Part shown: piece by piece, positions 1 through 7,981 of the stretch
How the letters are laid out: each line of letters starts with the position of its first letter
Numbering within the stretch: position 1 is the first letter of the stretch
Source: Paraburkholderia acidicola
GTDB lineage: Bacteria; Pseudomonadota; Gammaproteobacteria; Burkholderiales; Burkholderiaceae
Reading direction: 5' to 3'
Assembly (NCBI RefSeq): GCF_002362315.1
Contig: NZ_MTZV01000006.1
Coordinates: 434,001-498,000 of the forward strand
DNA: 64,000 nucleotides
The notes under the pieces: generated by a model
Seen by the model: the letters and a program-made list of their open reading frames with translations, nothing else
The model's database searches: none
What the model was told of the DNA's origin: nothing
Made by a program: the position numbers and the translations under genes

Positions 1-652
1 GGCGAATATAGAAGCCGAGTGGCCCGACGAGCGCACCGATCAGGAACGGGACGCGCCAGCCCCAGCTGGTCAGCGCAGTGGCACTGAGATGGTCGGTCAG
101 CAGATAGCTGAGCCCCGCCGACAGCAGCGTCGCGAGCGCCTGCGCCGACATGTTGAAGCTGCCGTAGAACATCTTCTTGCCGGGCGGTGCGCTCTCCACC
201 ACGATGACCGCCGACATGCTGAACTGGCCGCCAATCGCGAGACCCTGTATCAATCGCGCGAGCACGACCAGCAGAGGCGCGGCGACGCCGATCGTCGCGT
301 AGCCCGGCGCGAGTCCGAGCAATAGCGTGCCGGTGGCCATCATCAGCATCAGCAGCGAGAACGCGCGGGCGCGACCGACACGATCCGCGTAAATGCCTAG
401 CAGCACGCCGCCGAACGGCCTGACGACGAAGCCGAGCGCGAACGTTGCGAGTGCAAGCGATAACGAAGCAACGCTGTTGCCACCGGGGAAAAATACCTGA
501 CCGATGACTTTCGCAAAGTACGCGTAGGCGAGAAAGTCGAACCATTCGAAGCCGTTGCCGAGCACCGACGTGACGATCGCACGGCGCATCTCGCGAGGCG
601 AGAGCGATCGCGGGGACGGGGAGGGTGTGCCTGCAACGGGATCGATATTCAT
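1..652 (-). CDS. MFS transporter, metabolite:H+ symporter type (partial, N-terminal 217 residues)
   Basis: Reads leftward and runs off the left edge, so only the N-terminal half is present. It begins MNIDPVAGTPSPSPRS and has regularly spaced hydrophobic helices. The loop GIYADRVGRARAF is the MFS loop 2-3 signature (G-x-x-x-D-R-x-G-R), and LIQGLAIGGQFSM matches helix 5 of the MHS subfamily (ShiA/ProP/KgtP-like organic acid or betaine symporters). The start is the ATG at 652-650. It lies about 50 bp downstream of the alpha/beta hydrolase on the same strand, so the two probably form an operon divergent from the LysR gene. The substrate cannot be told from sequence. Confidence 0.85.
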   Translation of the reverse strand, partial: MNIDPVAGTPSPSPRSLSPREMRRAIVTSVLGNGFEWFDFLAYAYFAKVIGQVFFPGGNSVASLSLALATFALGFVVRPFGGVLLGIYADRVGRARAFSLLMLMMATGTLLLGLAPGYATIGVAAPLLVVLARLIQGLAIGGQFSMSAVIVVESAPPGKKMFYGSFNMSAQALATLLSAGLSYLLTDHLSATALTSWGWRVPFLIGALVGPLGFYIR

Positions 653-703
653 CGGTTGTCTCCTCTTGCGCCTCGTGTGCCTCGTGCGGCTGGCATATCG
701 TTG

Positions 704-1588
704 CTAGCGCACCGTCTGCGCACGTCGCGCACGCAACGTTTTCGCGAAGAATTCCTGCACCGTTTCGACGGCCTGCATCCCGTTGTGCGCGACGTTGGGC
801 AACTCGTCGAACTGCACCTTGACGCCTGCGGCTTCGAACGTTTTCTGCAGCGTTTTCAGCCGCTCGGGACGCGTTGCGCCCGCATCGTTCGCACCTGGCA
901 TGTAGTTCCCGATGCCTTCCTGAAAGGTGATCTCCCACGTTTCCAGATCGGCCTTGCCCACCACCATCTGAACCGGCACACGGCGCAATGCATCGAGATC
1001 GAAGCGCTTGCCGAAGCGCTGCTCGAAACCACGCAGTCCGACCCACCAGTCGCGCCCTGCGTCGAGCAGTGTGACGGAGCCCGGTGCGCCGATCGACGCC
1101 GCCCACAGGCGCTCCGGATGCAGATAGGCAAAACGGTTGACGAACTGTCCGCCGCCGGAGAAACCGAACAGCGCAAAACTGTCGAAGGTCTTGCCGTAGC
1201 GGCTACCCACCTCGTCGATCATGTCGAGCAGCACGCGGTCGTAACGGATGTCGCCTTCAATCAAATGCTTGTAGCCGCTGCGGTTGCCGTCGCCGAGCAC
1301 GCCGACCGGAAACAGCGGGCACAGCACCACGCAGTTGTTCCAGCGGCCGAATGCCGCGAACGCGTCGCGATAGCCGATGAACTGGCGCCCGGTGCCATGC
1401 ATCGCGACGACGAGTTCGACGTTGTTCGACGGGTCCTGGAGGGCGGGCGGCACGTACAGCGTGTAGGCGAAGCGCGGGTCGTTGCGGTGGGCAAAGACGG
1501 TGGTCGAGCCGTAGTCGTAGAGCGCCTGTGCGCGGGTGTTGGCGTCGCCTGGGGTTGCGCCGGCGGTTTCGTGCGAGGAAGTGGACAT
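704..1588 (-). CDS. Alpha/beta hydrolase, esterase/PHB-depolymerase-like
   Basis: 294 residues, no signal peptide, so probably cytoplasmic. The nucleophile elbow is GFSGGGQF and the likely catalytic histidine is in PNVAHNGMQ near the C-terminus. An oxyanion-type stretch VVAMHGTGRQF lies near residue 65. The fold resembles dienelactone-hydrolase or PHB-depolymerase-like esterases; the substrate is unknown. It is transcribed away from the LysR gene at 1718, with a perfect inverted repeat in the shared promoter region, and is followed by an MFS transporter. A regulated uptake-plus-hydrolysis unit is a reasonable inference. Confidence 0.82.
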   Translation of the reverse strand: MSTSSHETAGATPGDANTRAQALYDYGSTTVFAHRNDPRFAYTLYVPPALQDPSNNVELVVAMHGTGRQFIGYRDAFAAFGRWNNCVVLCPLFPVGVLGDGNRSGYKHLIEGDIRYDRVLLDMIDEVGSRYGKTFDSFALFGFSGGGQFVNRFAYLHPERLWAASIGAPGSVTLLDAGRDWWVGLRGFEQRFGKRFDLDALRRVPVQMVVGKADLETWEITFQEGIGNYMPGANDAGATRPERLKTLQKTFEAAGVKVQFDELPNVAHNGMQAVETVQEFFAKTLRARRAQTVR

Positions 1589-1654
1589 GATGGGCAGTCA
1601 GTAGTGAACGTCGTGCCAACATTGTGGATTCGCCCATTCAAAAACACTAATTGA

Positions 1655-1691
1655 TTTATCTTTACCAAAGATAAAATAACTCTTTATCTTT
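1655..1691. promoter_or_regulatory. LysR-type operator: 21-bp perfect inverted repeat plus third half-site
   Basis: Positions 1655-1675 read TTTATCTTT-ACC-AAAGATAAA, a perfect palindrome with 9-bp arms, and contain a T-N11-A LysR box. The half-site TTTATCTTT recurs at 1683-1691. The site lies in the 129-bp gap between the divergent hydrolase and LysR starts, where a LysR regulator would bind to control itself and its target. Confidence 0.7.
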
Positions 1692-1717
1692 GAGAGGCCG
1701 GCGCCCGCCGCTTTCCC

Positions 1718-2593
1718 ATGAGCACGATCCGTTTTCTGCGTACTTTCCTCGCCGTCGAAAAGCACGGCTCGCTAGCCGCGGCCGCCGACCGCGTCGCACT
1801 GACCCAGGCCGCTGTGGGACAGCAGATGCGCGCGCTCGAAGACGAACTGCGGCGTCCGCTGTTCGACCGCTCGCGCCGCGTCGTCACACTGACGCCGGCC
1901 GGTCGCGCGCTGATACCGCATGCGCGCAAGATCGTCGCCGCTTACGAAGCGATGCTCGCCGACACCGATGCCGCAGAGGAAATCGCCGGCACGATCACGG
2001 TCGGTGCGATCGTTTCGGCGATGGGCTTTCTGACCGAGAGTCTGGTGGCGCTGAAGGCGCGCCATCCGGCGCTCGAGGTCAAGCTCGTGCTCGGCTACTC
2101 GGGGGCGCTCGCGGAGCAGGCCGAGGCGGGCGAACTCGATGCGGCGCTCGTCGTCGAGCCGCAGCACGACATTCCGGTGCGCGTGCAATGGACACCGCTC
2201 TACGAAGAACCGCTGATGCTGCTCGCCAGCACGCGGATCGCGTCGGCCCACGCGGACGTCGGGGCGCTGCTCAAAAGCCAGCCGTTTCTGCGCTTCGACC
2301 GGGCCTCGGACACGGGGGCGAAAGTCGAGCAGACGTTGCGCAGGATGCGCGTGAAGCCGAACGAAGTGCTGGAGGTCAACTCGGTGGCGGCAATCATCGA
2401 TCTCGTCCGGCAGAACGTCGGGATCTCGATCGTGCCGCTCCTCAAGCATGTCGCGTGGGCACGCGACCGATCGGTGGTGGCGTTGCCGCTGCCGTTCCGT
2501 CCGGCCGCGCGGGTGATCGGCATGCTCGAAAGCGGGCGCCATCCGGGCATTACGGCGGCGGTCCGGCAGCAGCTACTGCAGGCGCTTGGCTAG
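1718..2593 (+). CDS. LysR-family transcriptional regulator
   Basis: 291 residues. The N-terminal winged helix-turn-helix is clear: FLAVEKHGSLAAAADRVALT, then QQMRALEDELRRPLFDR at about residues 8-60. A substrate-binding domain follows from about residue 90 (ITVGAIVSAMGFL through VRQNVGISIVPLL). It is divergent from the hydrolase/MFS pair across a palindromic site, so those genes are its likely target. ahpC begins 129 bp downstream on the same strand, but nothing in the protein marks it as OxyR: no OxyR-like redox cysteine pair is seen. Confidence 0.93.
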   Translation: MSTIRFLRTFLAVEKHGSLAAAADRVALTQAAVGQQMRALEDELRRPLFDRSRRVVTLTPAGRALIPHARKIVAAYEAMLADTDAAEEIAGTITVGAIVSAMGFLTESLVALKARHPALEVKLVLGYSGALAEQAEAGELDAALVVEPQHDIPVRVQWTPLYEEPLMLLASTRIASAHADVGALLKSQPFLRFDRASDTGAKVEQTLRRMRVKPNEVLEVNSVAAIIDLVRQNVGISIVPLLKHVAWARDRSVVALPLPFRPAARVIGMLESGRHPGITAAVRQQLLQALG

Positions 2594-2722
2594 GCTGGTC
2601 ATGGGTTTCGGTGAGTCATAGGTTTTTGCAATGAATTGAATGAAATCAATCAATTTTTACAAATTAAGCGCCACCTTCATACTGCGTCCACGTTCTCACC
2701 CCTTCCCATAAAGGACCCAGTA

Positions 2723-3286
2723 ATGCCGATCATCAACAGCCAGATCAAGCCCTTCAAGGCAACCGCATATCACCACGGCGAATTCGTGCCGGTCACCGAA
2801 GAAAGCCTGAAAGGCAAGTGGTCGGTCGTCGTGTTCTATCCCGCCGACTTCACGTTCGTGTGCCCGACCGAACTCGGCGACCTGGCTGACCGTTACGCCG
2901 AATTCCAGAAGCTCGGCGTCGAAATCTACGGTGTATCGACCGATACGCATTTCACGCACAAGGCATGGCACGACACGTCGGACACGATCGGCAAGATCCG
3001 TTACCCGATGATCGGCGATCCGACGTTGACGCTGTCGCGCAACTTCGACGTGCTGATCGAAGAAGAAGGCATGGCGCTGCGTGGCACGTTCGTGATCAAC
3101 CCGCATGGCGAGATCAAGCTGTGCGAGATCCACGACAACGGCATCGGCCGCGACGCTAGCGAACTGCTGCGCAAGGTGCAGGCCGCGCAATACATCGCCG
3201 CGCATCCGGGCGAAGTGTGCCCCGCGAAGTGGACCCCGGGCGCTGAAACGCTGACGCCTTCGCTCGATCTGATCGGCAAGATCTAA
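2723..3286 (+). CDS. ahpC: Alkyl hydroperoxide reductase subunit C (2-Cys peroxiredoxin)
   Basis: 187 residues, the usual AhpC length. It reduces hydrogen peroxide and organic hydroperoxides and is re-reduced by AhpF. The peroxidatic cysteine is C47 in DFTFVCPTE and the resolving cysteine is C166 in GEVCPAKW. The start is the ATG at 2723, behind AAAGGA; an open frame continues upstream to 2636 but does not match the family N-terminus MPIINSQIKPF. ahpF follows after a 162-bp gap that holds a hairpin. Confidence 0.98.
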   Translation: MPIINSQIKPFKATAYHHGEFVPVTEESLKGKWSVVVFYPADFTFVCPTELGDLADRYAEFQKLGVEIYGVSTDTHFTHKAWHDTSDTIGKIRYPMIGDPTLTLSRNFDVLIEEEGMALRGTFVINPHGEIKLCEIHDNGIGRDASELLRKVQAAQYIAAHPGEVCPAKWTPGAETLTPSLDLIGKI

Positions 3287-3302
3287 GCGCGTTAGCGCTT
3301 CC

Positions 3303-3334
3303 TGCGGGCGCGTCGTTTAGCGGCGCCGCCCGCA
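3303..3334 (+). other. Intercistronic hairpin between ahpC and ahpF
   Basis: TGCGGGCG at 3303-3310 pairs with CGCCCGCA at 3327-3334 across a 16-nt loop. No T-run follows, so it is more likely an mRNA-processing or attenuating element that sets the ahpC:ahpF ratio than a full terminator. Confidence 0.45.
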
Positions 3335-3448
3335 AGCGGCCCGTCGGCCTCGCTGCCGTCGGTTCGCCGCGGATTCACACGCTTTCCCTACTGCATTGCG
3401 CGGCGCTGACGCCGCGCTGTCCCTCATCGTCACGGAATCGAAATCGCC

Positions 3449-5038
3449 ATGCTGGATGCCAATCTCAAGACTCAGTTAAAGACGTACCTGGAAAAGCTCA
3501 CCCGGCCGATCGAACTGGTGGCTTCGGTCGATGACAGCGCGAAATCGCAGGAACTGCTCGCGTTGCTGAACGATATCGCGTCGCTGTCGGCACGTGTGAC
3601 GGTCATCGAGCGTCGCGGCGACGCAGAACGCAAGCCGTCGTTCTCGATCGGCGAGCCAGGCAAGGACACGGGTATCCGCTTTGCCGGTATTCCGATGGGC
3701 CATGAGTTCACGTCGCTGGTACTCGCGCTGCTGCAAGTGGGTGGTCATCCGGTCAAGCTCGACGATGCCGTGATCGAGCAGATTCGCGAACTCGATGGCG
3801 ACTATCGTTTCGAAACCTATATTTCGCTGTCGTGCCAGAACTGCCCGGAAGTCGTGCAGGCGCTGAACGTGATGGCGTTGATCAACCCGCGCATCCGTCA
3901 GGTCACGATCGATGGCGCGCTGTTTCAGGACGAGGTCGACGCGCGCCAGATTATGGCGGTACCGACGGTCTACATGAATGGCGAGGTGTTCGGCCAGGGT
4001 CGCAGCGGCGTGAAGGAAATTCTCGCGAAGCTCGATAGCGGCGCCGGTGCGCGCGCAGCCAAAGCGTTGCAGGACAAACCGGTGTTCGACACGCTGATCG
4101 TCGGCGGTGGTCCAGCCGGTGCGGCAGCCGCGATCTATTCGGCACGCAAGGGTATTGCGACCGGTGTGGTGGCCGAGCGCTTCGGCGGCCAGGTACTCGA
4201 TACGCTTGCCATCGAAAACTTTGTCTCAGTGCAGGAAACCGAAGGGCCGAAGTTCGCAACGGCGCTCGAACAGCACGTGAAAAGCTACGAAGTCGACATC
4301 ATGGATGTGCAGCGCGCCGAAGCGCTGATTCCGGGTCGCATTCACGAGGTGCATCTGGCGAGCGGCGCGGTGCTGCGTGCGAAGACGATCGTGCTCGCGA
4401 CCGGCGCGCGCTGGCGCGAAATCGGTGTGCCGGGCGAGCGCGAGTATCGCAATCATGGTGTCGCGTATTGCCCGCATTGCGATGGTCCGTTGTTCAAGGG
4501 CAAGCGCGTGGCGGTGATCGGTGGAGGTAACTCCGGTGTCGAGGCAGCCATCGATCTGGCCGGCATCGTGAACCATGTGACGCTGTTCGAATACAACGCG
4601 CAACTGCGCGCCGATGAGGTGCTGCAACGCAAGCTGCGCAGTCTCGCGAACGTGACGATCATTACGCAGGCGCAGACCGTCGAGATTACCGGCGACAGCC
4701 GTAAGGTCAACGGTATCGTCTATCGGGAACGGGTATCGGGTGAGACGAAGCACATCGAACTCGAAGGCGTGTTCGTGCAAATCGGTCTCGTGCCGAATAC
4801 CGAGTGGTTGAAGGGTACCGTCGATCTGTCGAAGCACGGCGAGATCGTCGTCGATGCGAAGGGCGCGACCTCGGTGCCCGGCGTCTTCGCCGCCGGTGAT
4901 GTGACGACGGTGCCGTTCAAGCAGATCGTGATCGCCGTGGGGGAAGGGGCCAAGGCCGCACTCGGCGCATTCGATCATCTGATCCGCAGCTCGGTCGAAG
5001 AAGAAAGCCCGCGCGACGAGGCGCTGGCCGAAGCCTGA
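3449..5038 (+). CDS. ahpF: Alkyl hydroperoxide reductase subunit F (NADH-dependent flavoprotein disulfide reductase)
   Basis: 529 residues, full length for AhpF. The N-terminal tandem thioredoxin-fold domain carries the redox pair C129-Q-N-C132. The thioredoxin-reductase-like part has an FAD motif (GGGPAGAAAAIYSARKG), the active-site pair C341-P-H-C344, an NAD(P)H-binding motif (VIGGGNSGVEAAIDLAG) and the C-terminal FAD motif GVFAAGDVTT. Electrons pass from NADH through FAD and the two disulfides to AhpC, encoded just upstream. A strong terminator follows. Confidence 0.98.
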   Translation: MLDANLKTQLKTYLEKLTRPIELVASVDDSAKSQELLALLNDIASLSARVTVIERRGDAERKPSFSIGEPGKDTGIRFAGIPMGHEFTSLVLALLQVGGHPVKLDDAVIEQIRELDGDYRFETYISLSCQNCPEVVQALNVMALINPRIRQVTIDGALFQDEVDARQIMAVPTVYMNGEVFGQGRSGVKEILAKLDSGAGARAAKALQDKPVFDTLIVGGGPAGAAAAIYSARKGIATGVVAERFGGQVLDTLAIENFVSVQETEGPKFATALEQHVKSYEVDIMDVQRAEALIPGRIHEVHLASGAVLRAKTIVLATGARWREIGVPGEREYRNHGVAYCPHCDGPLFKGKRVAVIGGGNSGVEAAIDLAGIVNHVTLFEYNAQLRADEVLQRKLRSLANVTIITQAQTVEITGDSRKVNGIVYRERVSGETKHIELEGVFVQIGLVPNTEWLKGTVDLSKHGEIVVDAKGATSVPGVFAAGDVTTVPFKQIVIAVGEGAKAALGAFDHLIRSSVEEESPRDEALAEA

Positions 5039-5057
5039 TCGCAGCAGTCAGTTGGAT

Positions 5058-5103
5058 ATCGCCCGCGTCCTTCGCAAAAGGGGCGCGGGCGATTTATTTT
5101 TTT
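5058..5103 (+). terminator. Rho-independent terminator of ahpC-ahpF
   Basis: ATCGCCCGCG (5058-5067) pairs with CGCGGGCGAT (5084-5093), followed by a T-rich run to 5103. It ends the ahpCF operon 20 bp after the ahpF stop. Confidence 0.9.
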
Positions 5104-5366
5104 CCGCTGCATGTCGTTGTACGTCGCACTCTGCTCTGCAGAGACCACTCTTCTGCTGGGCATAAACGCGTTAAACCGCTGAGACAAAACGACTTTCAAA
5201 TCCCCGCCATTTCTGCTGCCAACGCCTACCACCGAGATGTGACAAACGCTCACAAACCCTGTGCTATCGTCACGCTCAATTCAGCACGACCCATCGTTCA
5301 CCCGGCGATCTCCCGCAAGGCGAGACGGATAGTCAGACTGTCATGGCACTCCGGTCGCGACCAGTA

Positions 5367-5394
5367 AAAGCAGCTTAGTTAAAGCAGCTTAGTT
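5367..5394 (+). repeat. Perfect 14-bp tandem duplication upstream of S10 peptidase
   Basis: AAAGCAGCTTAGTT occurs twice head to tail at 5367-5380 and 5381-5394, about 120 bp before the peptidase start. The rest of 5104-5510 shows no gene. A weak promoter-like pair (GTGACA at 5239, GCTATC at 5263) lies upstream. The duplication may be a regulator site or replication slippage. Confidence 0.55.
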
Positions 5395-5510
5395 AGACCT
5401 ATTGAATATACAGAGACACCGCTGTGCGGAGGCTCCTGCACGTCGGTGCGGATCAGTCTGCGCCAGCGCGCTGGATAAACACGGCACTCTCACGAGGAGG
5501 AAAAGAAGCG

Positions 5511-7274
5511 ATGCAAGGCACCCACGAATCACCCTATCTCCCGCTCCGACGCGTCACGCAGATTGGTCTTGGCGTCACGGCATTAACACTCGCGCTTGCG
5601 CTGTCCGGTTGCGGCGGCGATGTCGGCACCGCAGCCGATCAGCCGACCGTCGACAACACCGCCTATTCCGGCAAGGCCGGCGATGGATTGAACGCGGCGC
5701 AGGCCAATGAACAGGTCGCTGTCGCGAATCATCAATGGACCGATGGCAGCGGCAAGAACATCGCGTACACGACGACGACAGGCCACCTGACTGCAACCAG
5801 TCCGTCGGGGCAACCTGAAGCGTCGATGTCATACGTGGCCTACACGGCGCCTAGCCAGGATGGCTCGAACCGCCCGGTGACGTTCTTCTATAACGGCGGA
5901 CCAGGATCGGCGTCGATCTGGTTGCGTCTCGGCTCGTTCGCGCCGACCCGTGTAGCGACGCCCGATCCCTACATGGGCAACTGGCCGAACTACCCGGAAG
6001 TGCCGAACAAGGAAAGCCTGATCGCCACCACCGACATGGTGTTTATCGATCCGCCCGGCACCGGTCTATCTGAAGCGATTCTGCCGAACACCAACAAGAC
6101 GTTCTGGGGCGCTGACCCGGACGTCAACGTGATGCGCGACTTTATCAAGCGCTATATCGCGGCCAATCATCGCGGCGGTTCGCCGACCTATCTGTACGGG
6201 GAATCGTATGGCGGCCCGCGCACCGCGATGCTGTCGCTTGCGCTCGAAACAGCTGGCGTGCATCTGACCGGCGTCGTGCTGCAATCGCCGATCCTGAATT
6301 ACTTCTCGGGCATGCCGAACCTCGCGCAGAGCTTCGGTGACAACAACTCGGCGCTCAAATACAGCACCGATTCGATGGCGGGTCTGTTCCCGTCGTTTGC
6401 GCAAGTCGCAGCGTTCTTTGGCCAGGTCAGCCCGGCGCCGTCGAGCCCGCTTGCTTACGCGCCGGAACTAAGCAGCTTCGTCACGACCCAGTACACCACG
6501 CTTGCGAAGTACGGACCGACATTCGAATTTGCAGGTTCACCGCTGGTACCGAATCCGCTCTTTCCCGATTCGCCCACTTACGCGCAGTGGAACAGCTTGA
6601 CCGGCATGTCGGTGTCCGCGCTGAATGCGTATTTCGGTAACGCGTTCTATGGCACGTCGCTGGTGCCGGGTTCGACGATCGGCCGGTATGACGGACGCGT
6701 GTCGCTGCCGAATTCGGACCCGAGACTCGCAAGCGATTCCGATCCGTCGGACATCCTGATCTCGACGCCGTTCACGAATGCGCTCGCGACGCAGATGCCG
6801 AACGTGCTCAAGTACAAGGCGCCGAATGCGACGTATCTCCCGTTGAACAACGATGTCATCGCCGCATGGGACTTCTCGCATGGCGGACAGGTGCTGCCCG
6901 ACACGGTGCCGGACCTGCTCGCCGCGATCAAGCTGAACCCGGCGCTGAAGGTGCTGACGCTGCACGGCTGGCACGATCTCGCCACACCGTACGTCAACAC
7001 CGAACATGAACTGGCCCGCCTGAAGACAGTGCCGAACTTGCAGGCTGATGTGCAGATCAAGGAGTACACGGGCGGCCACATGATTTACCTGGACGACGGC
7101 TCACGTCAGCAATTGCTGCCTGACCTGGTGCAGTACTACCAGAGCGGCGCGGTCAAGGGCGCGACGACGCTTGCCGGGTTGGGTAACGCATGGCCCGACG
7201 CGACACCTGCGGGTACGCCGGCTGCCACGAATGTGGCGACGGTGTCGAGCGCAGTGAAAGCCGCTGCAAACTAA
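5511..7274 (+). CDS. S10 family serine carboxypeptidase-like lipoprotein (copy 1)
   Basis: 587 residues. It hydrolyses peptides from the C-terminal end if active, probably outside the inner membrane. The signal peptide ends in a lipobox LSG-C34. The family motif NGGPGSASIW is present, with nucleophile S232 in YGESYGG, D489 in GWHDLATP and H523 in TGGHMIYL, so the S10 triad is complete. The ATG at 5511 is chosen for the GAGGAGG ribosome-binding site; an open frame extends to 5424. It is followed by a long hairpin and a small EF-hand-like protein. Two paralogues with the same small partner lie at 24794-26602 and 46083-47915. Confidence 0.93.
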   Translation: MQGTHESPYLPLRRVTQIGLGVTALTLALALSGCGGDVGTAADQPTVDNTAYSGKAGDGLNAAQANEQVAVANHQWTDGSGKNIAYTTTTGHLTATSPSGQPEASMSYVAYTAPSQDGSNRPVTFFYNGGPGSASIWLRLGSFAPTRVATPDPYMGNWPNYPEVPNKESLIATTDMVFIDPPGTGLSEAILPNTNKTFWGADPDVNVMRDFIKRYIAANHRGGSPTYLYGESYGGPRTAMLSLALETAGVHLTGVVLQSPILNYFSGMPNLAQSFGDNNSALKYSTDSMAGLFPSFAQVAAFFGQVSPAPSSPLAYAPELSSFVTTQYTTLAKYGPTFEFAGSPLVPNPLFPDSPTYAQWNSLTGMSVSALNAYFGNAFYGTSLVPGSTIGRYDGRVSLPNSDPRLASDSDPSDILISTPFTNALATQMPNVLKYKAPNATYLPLNNDVIAAWDFSHGGQVLPDTVPDLLAAIKLNPALKVLTLHGWHDLATPYVNTEHELARLKTVPNLQADVQIKEYTGGHMIYLDDGSRQQLLPDLVQYYQSGAVKGATTLAGLGNAWPDATPAGTPAATNVATVSSAVKAAAN

Positions 7275-7280
7275 ATCATG

Positions 7281-7349
7281 GCGAATACACAGCATACGCA
7301 GCGACGTTCTGCGCTGCGGGACTGCGTAGCTGTGTAGCTGTGTATTCGC
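7281..7349 (+). other. Large intercistronic hairpin between S10 peptidase 1 and its small partner
   Basis: GCGAATACACAGC (7281-7293) pairs perfectly with GCTGTGTATTCGC (7337-7349). Inside it TACGCAG (7295-7301) pairs with CTGCGTA (7322-7328). With 20 base pairs in two stacked stems and no T-run, it is likely an mRNA stability or processing element. It ends just before the ribosome-binding site of the small gene. Confidence 0.75.
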
Positions 7350-7368
7350 GCCTAACAGGAGAAACACA

Positions 7369-7752
7369 ATGACGATGCGTATGACAGTGCGAATCTGCCT
7401 GATCGCGGGTTTGCTCGGCGTCGTGTCGGGCGCGTATGCGGCCGGCGACACGCAGGCAGTTGCAGCGGCGAATGCCAGCGGACATGGCGGTGTAGATGGC
7501 CCGTTTTTCCCGACGCGCCTACCGACGCTCAAGCAGACGCCGTCCACCGGGGCAACCCTCGACCAGCAGGCGGATGCGCGGCTCGACGCGAGCCTCAAAG
7601 CCACGGCACTGGGGCAGGGCGCGATGACACAGGCTCAGGCACAGCAAGCCGGTCTTGGTTATGTGGCCAATAATTTCAAGGCCATCGACCGCAATGGCAC
7701 CGGCAAGGTGACGGCCGACGACGTGAAGCGTTATCTGGAGTCGTCGAAGTAG
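7369..7752 (+). CDS. Small secreted EF-hand-like protein paired with S10 peptidase (copy 1)
   Basis: 127 residues with a signal peptide cleaved after about VVSGAYA. The mature part has GGVDGPFFP, then PSTGATLDQQAD, an AQAQ helix, and one EF-hand-like loop DRNGTGKVTADD near residue 106. That loop keeps ligand-type residues at positions 1, 3, 5, 9 and 12. The matching first loop (ALGQGAMTQAQA) has lost its acidic ligands. The start has AGGAG 9 bp upstream. It follows the peptidase gene in the same operon and has homologues next to both other S10 peptidases. A chaperone, inhibitor or activator of the peptidase is possible; no function is established. Confidence 0.85.
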   Translation: MTMRMTVRICLIAGLLGVVSGAYAAGDTQAVAAANASGHGGVDGPFFPTRLPTLKQTPSTGATLDQQADARLDASLKATALGQGAMTQAQAQQAGLGYVANNFKAIDRNGTGKVTADDVKRYLESSK

Positions 7753-7835
7753 ACGTCGGCCGGTGGTGACGCATCTCGCGTAAGGCGTGGATGCGTCGCG
7801 CTGGTCGCGTGTTGAAAGTTGAATGAAGCAATGAG

Positions 7836-7870
7836 ACGGCCGCCTGCCTGCGCATGCGGCCGTTTTGTTT
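7836..7870 (+). terminator. Rho-independent terminator after S10/EF-hand operon 1
   Basis: ACGGCCGC (7836-7843) pairs with GCGGCCGT (7856-7863), followed by TTTGTTT. It closes the peptidase and EF-hand unit. Confidence 0.88.
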
Positions 7871-7981
7871 CTGGTGTTGCTGACGTGGCTCATCCTCCGG
7901 CGTGCGTCGACCTGAATTGACGATTTCCCCCGTATCGGTGACTATTTTTGCCTACTCCACCGAGCACCGCGGGCCACCAAC

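Noticed and set aside
1690..2634. A 314-codon plus-strand frame overlapping the LysR gene
   Set aside because: It is an alternate-frame shadow rich in Arg/Ala/Gly. The LysR frame has a complete HTH and effector domain.
2594..2722. An OxyR-type site before ahpC
   Set aside because: The AT-rich stretch has loose ATTGA/TCAAT repeats but not the spaced ATAG/CTAT pattern of OxyR, so no site is claimed.
2723..5038. The LysR gene at 1718 as regulator of ahpCF
   Set aside because: Adjacency alone suggests it, but the palindromic site is on the other side, toward the hydrolase, and the protein lacks OxyR hallmarks.
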